In this document: piece after piece, positions 7,700 through 11,913 of the stretch | Numbering within the stretch: the stretch's first letter is position 1 | How the letters are laid out: the number at the start of each line of letters is the position of its first letter | Assembly: GCA_016875975.1 (NCBI GenBank) | Contig: VGOF01000029.1 | Coordinates: 1-11,913, forward strand | DNA from: Chloroflexota bacterium | GTDB taxonomy: Bacteria > Chloroflexota > Dehalococcoidia > GIF9 > UBA5629 | Length of the DNA stretch: 11,913 nt | Direction: 5' to 3' | Position numbers and translations under genes: made by a program | The notes under the pieces: generated by a model | The model's database searches: none | Seen by the model: the letters and a program-made list of their open reading frames with translations, nothing else | What the model was told of the DNA's origin: nothing

Positions 7700-7728
7700 A
7701 ATCTACAGAAATCTACAGAATTTTGCAA
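7700..7728 (-). promoter_or_regulatory. Candidate promoter of the haem operon
   Basis: On the minus strand TTGCAA (7728-7723) and TAGATT (7705-7700) are separated by exactly 17 bp; each matches the sigma-70 consensus at 4 of 6 positions. Transcription would start near 7693, only a few bases before the ATG at 7687, giving a very short or absent leader. That would explain the weak ribosome binding site. An alternative -10 is TAAAAT at 7734-7729, without a convincing -35. Confidence 0.35.
7701..7720 (-). promoter_or_regulatory. Two tandem 10-bp direct repeats, candidate operator of the haem operon regulator
   Basis: On the minus strand the unit TTCTGTAGAT occurs twice, head to tail and identical, 13 bp before the regulator ATG. 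A 10-bp period puts both copies on the same face of the DNA, the arrangement expected for head-to-tail binding by MerR-like monomers. The repeats overlap the candidate promoter core described separately, which would fit auto-repression. That the neighbouring regulator binds here is inferred. Confidence 0.5.
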
Positions 7729-7775
7729 ATTTTAAGTGTGTTGATTCCTTTAGAGGCTGCTTGAAATCTCCTTTG

Positions 7776-7786
7776 TGCTATAATGT
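7776..7786 (+). promoter_or_regulatory. Extended -10 promoter of gatCA
   Basis: TGCTATAATGT contains a perfect TATAAT (7779-7784) preceded by TG-N, the extended -10 form that can work without a strong -35. No good -35 is seen at 16-18 bp. The predicted start near 7791 leaves a leader of about 30 bases carrying CGGAGTAG (7813-7820) as ribosome binding site for gatC. The same 11-mer recurs before the Lrp gene. Confidence 0.6.
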
Positions 7787-7822
7787 CGGCCACATCTTGG
7801 CGGTACTGTTATCGGAGTAGAT

Positions 7823-8110
7823 ATGAAGCTAACTTGTGAAGAAGCGAAGCATATCGCCTTGTTGGCGCGCCTAGGCATGAGTGAGGCTGAGGTTGAGAAG
7901 TTCATGGTGCAATTGTCCCACATCCTGGAGAACTTCGAGATACTGAAGCAGGTGGATACCAGCGGCCTGTCTCCGACGGCCCAGACGGTTGCTTTGCAGA
8001 ATGTCTTCAGGGCAGATGAGCCACAGCCCTCTTATCCCGTGCAGGATGTCATGGCCAATGCTCCTCAGCGGGAAGAGGATTTCTTCAAGACACGGCCGGT
8101 ACTGGAATAA
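7823..8110 (+). CDS. gatC: Asp-tRNA(Asn)/Glu-tRNA(Gln) amidotransferase subunit C
   Basis: This small subunit stabilises GatA and GatB in the GatCAB complex, which amidates misacylated Glu-tRNA(Gln) and/or Asp-tRNA(Asn). The 95 residues match the usual length. The family pattern is clear: an N-terminal helical pair (HIALLARLGMSEAEVEKF, then LSHILENFEILKQVDTSGLSPT), then FRADEP and a C-terminal tail with NAPQREEDFFKTRPVLE, where the 'aP..e..ff..p.v.' end is diagnostic. A GGAG ribosome binding site lies about 5 nt before the ATG. It is the first gene of the plus-strand operon and lies 5 bp before gatA. Confidence 0.96.
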   Translation: MKLTCEEAKHIALLARLGMSEAEVEKFMVQLSHILENFEILKQVDTSGLSPTAQTVALQNVFRADEPQPSYPVQDVMANAPQREEDFFKTRPVLE

Positions 8111-8115
8111 AAGCT

Positions 8116-9576
8116 ATGGATGACCTGCACCGGCTGACTATAAGCGAAGCTCATCAGCTTCTTAAGGGGAAGAAAATATCCTCTGTCGAGTTGACCAGGG
8201 CTTGCCTGAAGCGCCTGGCTCAAGCTGAGAAGAAAGTCCATGCCTGTGTCACCGTCTGCGCAGAAACAGCTCTGAAGCAGGCCGAGGAGGCCGACAAAGC
8301 CGTAAGCGGTGGCAAAGTGCAGCCCCTGACTGGTATCCCTGCTATCATCAAGGACAATATGTGTACCAGGGGCATTAAGACCACCTGTGCCTCCAGGATA
8401 CTGGAGAATTTTGTTCCTCCCTATAATGCCACCGTTGTGGAAAAGCTGAAGGATACAGGAATAGTGATTCTGGGCAAAGCCAACATGGATGAGTTTGCCA
8501 TGGGGTCATCCACCGAGAATTCGGCTTTCTTCCCCACGCGAAATCCCTGGGACTTAGACCGCGTCCCTGGCGGCAGCAGTGGCGGCTCTGCGGTGGCTGT
8601 GGCTGCCGATGAGGCTATTTATGCGCTCGGCTCGGATACTGGCGGCAGCATTCGCCAGCCTGCTGGTTTCTGCAGCGTGGTGGGCATGAAGCCAACTTAT
8701 GGTAGGGTTAGCCGTTTTGGCCTGGTGGCCTTCGCCAGCTCCCTAGACCAGATTGGCCCTATCACAAAGAATGTTGCTGATTGTGCCCTGGTGATGAATG
8801 TCATCTCAGGTCATGACCCGCACGACTCAACCTCTGTCCCCGATCCCGTGCCCGACTATATCAGGTCGTTGGTTCCAGACCTGAAAAAGCTGCGCATCGG
8901 CATCCCCAGGGAGTATTTTGTGGAAGGGATGCAGCCAGAGGTACGAGTGATAATGCAAACTGCCATTGCCAGGCTAGAAGAGCTGGGAGCCGAAGTGGAT
9001 TGGGATGTTTCTTTGCGTCATACTAAATATGCCCTGGCAGCCTATTACATCCTGGCTCCATCCGAAGCCTCTGCTAACCTGGCCCGATATGATGGTGTCA
9101 AATATGGTTTTTCCTACCAGGATACTAGCAGCATGTGGGAGGCCATGGAGAAGACCAAGCAGTTCGGCTTTGGCGCCGAGGTTAAGAGGCGTATCATGCT
9201 GGGCACCTATGCTCTGTCTGCCGGCTACTACGATGCCTACTATCTCAAAGCTCAGAAGGTGCGTACCTTGATAAAGCAAGAGTTCGACCGTGCCTTCGAA
9301 AAATATGATGCCTTGGTGACTCCCACTTCGCCTACTGTGCCTTTCAAATTGGGCGAGAGGGTGGACGACCCGGTGCAGATGTACTTGAGCGATGTCTGCA
9401 CCTTGCCCATAAACATCGCTGGCATACCGGGCATTTCCATACCCGCCGGCTTTGTTGATGGCTTGCCTGTGGGAATGCAGATATTGGGGAAGCATTTCGA
9501 CGAGGCAACGCTGCTGCGCATTGCCTTTGCCTACGAGCAGGCTACCGACTGGCACAAACAGAAACCACCCCTTTAG
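8116..9576 (+). CDS. gatA: Asp-tRNA(Asn)/Glu-tRNA(Gln) amidotransferase subunit A
   Basis: This is the glutaminase subunit of GatCAB, releasing ammonia from glutamine for transfer by GatB. The 486 residues are full length. The amidase-signature Ser-cisSer-Lys triad is visible: Lys79 in IIKDN, the glycine/serine loop PGGSSGGS (151-158, cis-Ser at 154/155) and the nucleophile Ser178 in LGSDTGGSIRQPA. The substrate-side motifs KPTYGRVSR (192-200) and SLDQIGPITKNV further support GatA over other amidases, as does the gatC neighbour. gatB is not adjacent; the following gene is an Lrp-type regulator behind its own promoter. The genes thus form a gatCA pair, with gatB presumably elsewhere. Confidence 0.97.
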   Translation: MDDLHRLTISEAHQLLKGKKISSVELTRACLKRLAQAEKKVHACVTVCAETALKQAEEADKAVSGGKVQPLTGIPAIIKDNMCTRGIKTTCASRILENFVPPYNATVVEKLKDTGIVILGKANMDEFAMGSSTENSAFFPTRNPWDLDRVPGGSSGGSAVAVAADEAIYALGSDTGGSIRQPAGFCSVVGMKPTYGRVSRFGLVAFASSLDQIGPITKNVADCALVMNVISGHDPHDSTSVPDPVPDYIRSLVPDLKKLRIGIPREYFVEGMQPEVRVIMQTAIARLEELGAEVDWDVSLRHTKYALAAYYILAPSEASANLARYDGVKYGFSYQDTSSMWEAMEKTKQFGFGAEVKRRIMLGTYALSAGYYDAYYLKAQKVRTLIKQEFDRAFEKYDALVTPTSPTVPFKLGERVDDPVQMYLSDVCTLPINIAGIPGISIPAGFVDGLPVGMQILGKHFDEATLLRIAFAYEQATDWHKQKPPL

Positions 9577-9609
9577 CCACCGTGCACAGGTGAGGAGAGG
9601 CAGCTACTC

Positions 9610-9620
9610 TGCTATAATGT
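9610..9620 (+). promoter_or_regulatory. Extended -10 promoter of the Lrp-aminotransferase pair
   Basis: TGCTATAATGT is identical to the word upstream of gatC and again includes TG-N-TATAAT with no clear -35. The predicted start near 9625 gives a leader of about 45 bases ending in a strong ribosome binding site, GGTGAGGAGG (9655-9664), 4 nt before the ATG at 9669. Confidence 0.6.
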
Positions 9621-9668
9621 AGCTTCAAGGAAGATAGAGGTTCGTTATTTATTCGGTGAGGAGGCGAC

Positions 9669-10148
9669 ATGAAACAGATATTTGAAGCCCTGGAAAAAGA
9701 CGCTCGGCTTACGCCGCAGCAGATTTCCACCATGACTGGTATGCCGGTCGCCGAGGTGGAAAAGACGATAAAAAAGGCAGAGAAAGACCGCACTATACTG
9801 AAATACAAGACGGCTATAGACTGGTCCAAGCTGGGCGAGGAGCAGGTTTGGGCGCTGGTGGAGGTGAAAGTAGCCCCTCAACGTGATGTCGGGTTTGATG
9901 CTATAGCCGAGCGCATCTATCGCTTCCCCCAGGCCCGCTCGGTCTACCTGGTATCTGGAACCTATGACCTGGCCATACTGGTGGTGGGCAAGACTATGCA
10001 GGAGGTCGCCGTCTTTGTCTCGGAGAAGCTAGCGCCGTTGGATACAGTCCAGAGCACGGTTACCCATTTCATACTCAAGAGGTATAAGGATGACGGGGAA
10101 GTCCTTGGTGGTGGGGAGGGCATGAAACGGTTGGCGATTACTCCCTGA
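9669..10148 (+). CDS. Lrp/AsnC-family transcriptional regulator
   Basis: The 159-residue protein has the usual two domains. An N-terminal winged HTH (about 1-50) includes DARLTPQQISTMTGMPVAEV and a following recognition-helix region. A C-terminal RAM/ligand-binding domain (about 58-140) includes VWALVEVKVAP, FPQARSVYLVSGTYDLAILV (86-105, with the SGTYDL turn typical of the family) and a final HFILKRYK strand. Such proteins form octamers or dimers and respond to amino acids. Its gene sits 26-38 bp before an aminotransferase gene and probably shares its promoter, so it may regulate that gene in response to an amino acid; the ligand cannot be read from sequence. A strong GAGGAGG supports this start. 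It is unrelated in function to the Lrp-like AhbAB enzyme. Confidence 0.92.
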   Translation: MKQIFEALEKDARLTPQQISTMTGMPVAEVEKTIKKAEKDRTILKYKTAIDWSKLGEEQVWALVEVKVAPQRDVGFDAIAERIYRFPQARSVYLVSGTYDLAILVVGKTMQEVAVFVSEKLAPLDTVQSTVTHFILKRYKDDGEVLGGGEGMKRLAITP

Positions 10149-10186
10149 TAGGCCCTGTCCCTGTATCTCGCTGAGTGGAGGTTCTC

Positions 10187-11386
10187 TTGTCTAAGAGCAG
10201 CCCAATTCAAGTAAATACTACTCGCAGCTATATCTCCCAGAAGGTTAGCAGGACACCGCCTTCGGGCATCAGGAAGTTCTTCGACCTGCTGTCTGGCATG
10301 GAAGGCGTGATTTCGCTTGGCGTGGGAGAGCCTGACTTCGTTACCCCATGGCATATTCGGGAAGCTGCTATTTATTCTCTGGAAAAAGGCTACACCATGT
10401 ACACCTCTAATAGTGGTATGCCGGAGCTGAGGCAAGCGCTTTCAGAGCACCTGTCTGCTCGTTATGGCTTGAACTATGACCCGGTCACCGAAATCCTGAT
10501 AACTGTAGGCGTCAGCGAGGGGCTTGACCTGGCGCTGCGGGCTATACTCGACCCCGGCGATGAAGTCATCATGCCTGACCCCTGCTACGTGGCTTATCCC
10601 GCCTGTACCGCTCTGGCTGGGGGCGTAGCGGTAAGGGTGCCCCTGTTTGAGGAAAACAGCTTTGCCATAACTGCCAGGGATATCGAAGCACGTATAACTC
10701 CTCGAACCAAGGCGATATTGCTTGGCTATCCTGCCAATCCTACTGGGGCAGTCTTGCCCAAAGAGGAGCTAGTCCGCATCGCCGAGTTGGCCAAGCGCCA
10801 TGACTTGCTGGTTATCTCCGATGAAGTCTATGACCGTCTTGTCTATGGCGTGGAGCATACCTGCATGGCCAGCTTGCCTGGAATGCGGAAACGCACCATC
10901 CTGCTGAATGGCTTCTCCAAGGCTTATGCCATGACCGGCTGGCGTGTGGGCTATGCTGCCTCCGACCCGGAGATAATCAAGTTCATGACCCGGGTTCACC
11001 AGTACACCATGCTTTGTGGCCCCATAATGGGGCAGATGGCAGCTATCGAGGCTTTGAAAGGTGGGAATGAAGAGGTAGAGGCCATGTTGCGGGAGTATGA
11101 CCAGCGCCGCAGGGTTATGGTGCAGGGATTCAGAAATATCGGTCTTTCCTGTTTTGAGCCTAAGGGTGCTTTCTATGCCTTCCCTTCGATAAAGGGCACA
11201 GGCCTGAGTTCGGAGGACTTCGCCGAGAAGCTGCTGCGTGAGGAGAAGGTGGCTGTGGTTCCTGGCACTGCTTTCGGCGAGTGCGGTGAAGGCTATATTC
11301 GCTGCTGCTACGCCGCCTCTATGGCCGAAATCGAAGAGGCCCTGAAACGCATGGGGCGCTTCATCAAAAAGCACCGCCGCGTCTAA
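10187..11386 (+). CDS. Class I/II PLP-dependent aminotransferase
   Basis: This aspartate-aminotransferase-fold enzyme transfers an amino group between an amino acid and a 2-oxoacid. Counting from the TTG start (399 residues), signatures include SLGVGEPDF (43-51), GYPANPTGAV with the PLP-ring Asn184, SDEVYDRLVY with Asp212 and Tyr215, and NGFSKAYAMTGWRVGYA with the Schiff-base Lys245. Arg372 in GYIRCCYA is the substrate-carboxylate arginine. I prefer TTG at 10187 because TGGAGGT (10176-10182) is then a well-placed ribosome binding site. A GTG at 10175 would lie on that site and add only four residues. The subgroup resembles bacterial and archaeal aromatic/alanine/aspartate aminotransferases; the substrate is not determinable here. 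The gene follows the Lrp-type regulator. Confidence 0.93.
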   Translation: MSKSSPIQVNTTRSYISQKVSRTPPSGIRKFFDLLSGMEGVISLGVGEPDFVTPWHIREAAIYSLEKGYTMYTSNSGMPELRQALSEHLSARYGLNYDPVTEILITVGVSEGLDLALRAILDPGDEVIMPDPCYVAYPACTALAGGVAVRVPLFEENSFAITARDIEARITPRTKAILLGYPANPTGAVLPKEELVRIAELAKRHDLLVISDEVYDRLVYGVEHTCMASLPGMRKRTILLNGFSKAYAMTGWRVGYAASDPEIIKFMTRVHQYTMLCGPIMGQMAAIEALKGGNEEVEAMLREYDQRRRVMVQGFRNIGLSCFEPKGAFYAFPSIKGTGLSSEDFAEKLLREEKVAVVPGTAFGECGEGYIRCCYAASMAEIEEALKRMGRFIKKHRRV

Positions 11387-11425
11387 TTGGACTGCTCCAC
11401 CACCCTTGTCGTCCTATCCACTCCC

Positions 11426-11453
11426 TGTCATTCTGAACGCAGTGAAGAATCCC
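11426..11453. repeat. Interspersed-repeat-like element of the CATTCTGA...GAAGAATC type
   Basis: The stretch contains ATTCT and AGAAT as 5-bp inverted arms around an imperfectly symmetrical centre. It resembles short repeats I recall in many copies between genes of Dehalococcoidia and some other phyla. With a single copy in the window, its repeat nature rests on that resemblance. It lies in the non-coding tail after the aminotransferase gene. Confidence 0.5.
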
Positions 11454-11465
11454 TTTCCCCATTCG

Positions 11466-11526
11466 GTCATTGCGAGTCCCGATTGTATCGGGACGATTGT
11501 ATCGGGATGACGAGGCAATCTCATAG
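11466..11526. repeat. Palindromic interspersed-repeat-like element with a duplicated hairpin core
   Basis: The outer parts are ATTGC (11469-11473) and GCAAT (11515-11519) in inverted orientation, within TCATTGCGAG and CGAGGCAATCTC. The core has CGATTGTATCGGGA twice in perfect tandem (11480-11493 and 11494-11507). The first unit plus its left flank forms TCCCGAT-TGT-ATCGGGA, a 7-bp stem with a 3-nt loop. There is no T-run, so it is not a standard terminator, though it could slow or end transcription. It looks like a REP/MITE-type element. Confidence 0.6.
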
Positions 11527-11536
11527 CCCCTTTTCC

Positions 11537-11578
11537 CATCATTGTTAACTCTGCCTCGGCGGGACGTGGTAATCTCCC
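11537..11578. repeat. Degenerate second copy of the TCATTGCGAG/GGCAATCTC-type element
   Basis: TCATTGTTAAC on the left and GACGTGGTAATCTC on the right echo the ends of the element at 11466-11526, with several mismatches and a different core. The relationship is weak. Confidence 0.3.
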
Positions 11579-11663
11579 CTTCTCGGCAGTCGATAGTCGG
11601 CAGTACGAGCGACGAGTCCCGAGCAACGAGCGAGGAATCCTGCCTCTCGCCTGTTGTCTATTG

Positions 11664-11684
11664 CATCTTGCAACTTGCAACTTG
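11664..11684. repeat. 7-bp tandem repeat, three units
   Basis: CATCTTG, CAACTTG and CAACTTG follow each other, one mismatch in the first unit. This simple-sequence tract lies 15 bp beyond the stop codon of the minus-strand gene at the window edge. The DNA before it (11582-11640) is also internally repetitive, with CGGCAGT twice and several CGAGC/ACGAG words. Confidence 0.6.
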
Positions 11685-11699
11685 TTTCTTATTTAGCTG

Positions 11700-11912
11700 T
11701 CACCAGTAAATCTTGACGGATTTTACTATCGCCGGCCGCACAAAGAAGGAGCGCTCGTCTTTCCCCCAGCTTTTGCTATAGCCCGCGTAGTAGCTATAGT
11801 CGGTCGATTCAGCGTCTTCGAGAAGTATGGTTCCGTATTCCTTACCCTTCGCCACGTATGCCATACGGTCCTGTCCTATTGGATAAAACAGCTTGTATAA
11901 CCACTCCTCGAA
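11700..11912 (-). CDS. C-terminal end of an unrecognised protein (5' end outside window)
   Basis: An open minus-strand frame enters from the window edge and ends at TGA (11702-11700), giving 70 residues: it starts FEEWLYKLFYPIGQDRMAYV and ends FFVRPAIVKSVKIYW. The composition is protein-like, with many aromatic residues and balanced charges, and the frame stays open to the edge, whereas the adjoining repeat DNA has no such character. No motif or family is recognised. A TDYSYYAGYSKSWG segment (38-51) is notably aromatic. The gene is convergent with the aminotransferase gene. Confidence 0.6.
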   Translation of the reverse strand, partial: FEEWLYKLFYPIGQDRMAYVAKGKEYGTILLEDAESTDYSYYAGYSKSWGKDERSFFVRPAIVKSVKIYW

Positions 11913-11913
11913 A

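Larger units (their letters stand above)
11387..11699. other. Non-coding, repeat-rich intergenic region between convergent genes
   Basis: These 313 bases separate the aminotransferase gene from a minus-strand gene. They hold the repeat elements listed individually and no credible gene. One 88-codon minus-strand frame crosses them, but its translation is the repeats read as protein. No T-rich rho-independent terminator was seen. Confidence 0.75.

Noticed and set aside
7761..7784. TTGAAA (7761-7766) as the -35 of the gatC promoter
   Set aside because: The spacer to TATAAT is only 12 bp; the extended -10 is a better explanation.
11414..11680. 88-codon minus-strand open frame in the repeat region
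   Set aside because: It spans several repeat elements and its translation (for example GLAMTEWGKGFFTAFRMTG) is the repeat read as protein. It has no ribosome binding site or family resemblance.

Overview
The window is a compact bacterial locus built around a seven-gene operon on the minus strand (about 7687 down to 860). Reading in transcription order, the operon holds a MerR-type HTH regulator with a helical sensor-like tail, the radical SAM enzymes AhbC and AhbD, a fused AhbA-AhbB sirohaem decarboxylase, a Met8p/CysG-N type precorrin-2 dehydrogenase/ferrochelatase, glutamyl-tRNA reductase (hemA) and hydroxymethylbilane synthase (hemC). The genes overlap by 4 bp, abut, or lie 2-4 bp apart, so they are very probably co-transcribed and translationally coupled. 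Together they encode the anaerobic sirohaem route to haem b: Glu-tRNA to glutamate semialdehyde (HemA), porphobilinogen to hydroxymethylbilane (HemC), precorrin-2 to sirohaem (Met8-like), sirohaem to didecarboxysirohaem (AhbAB), then Fe-coproporphyrin III (AhbC) and haem b (AhbD). The steps normally done by HemL, HemB, HemD and a uroporphyrinogen methyltransferase are not encoded here and must lie elsewhere if the pathway is complete.

Left edge (1-854, plus strand): the 3' part of a gene for a GH57-type amylase/4-alpha-glucanotransferase-like protein. It meets hemC tail to tail with only 5 bp between stop codons.

Centre to right (7823-11386, plus strand): divergent from the haem operon lie gatC and gatA (subunits of Asp/Glu-tRNA amidotransferase, without gatB), then an Lrp/AsnC-family regulator and a class I/II PLP aminotransferase. 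gatC and the Lrp gene are each preceded by the same extended -10 promoter word, TGCTATAATGT. The 135-bp divergent spacer (7688-7822) carries two perfect head-to-tail copies of TTCTGTAGAT (minus strand) just before the regulator start, a good candidate operator.

Right edge (11387-11913): about 310 bp of non-coding, repeat-rich DNA with interspersed-repeat-like elements and a perfect 14-bp tandem duplication of a small palindrome. It is followed by the 3' end of an unrecognised minus-strand gene that runs off the window.

The mix of an Ahb haem pathway, GatCA, compact operons, moderate GC and CATTCTGA...GAAGAATC / TCATTGCGAG...GGCAATCTC repeats suggests an anaerobic, uncultured-type bacterium. 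My best guess is Chloroflexota of the Dehalococcoidia type, but this is inferred from recalled resemblance rather than shown. The most novel points are the AhbA-AhbB fusion and the possible haem- or tetrapyrrole-sensing regulator with its tandem operator. No phage, CRISPR, rRNA or tRNA was seen.
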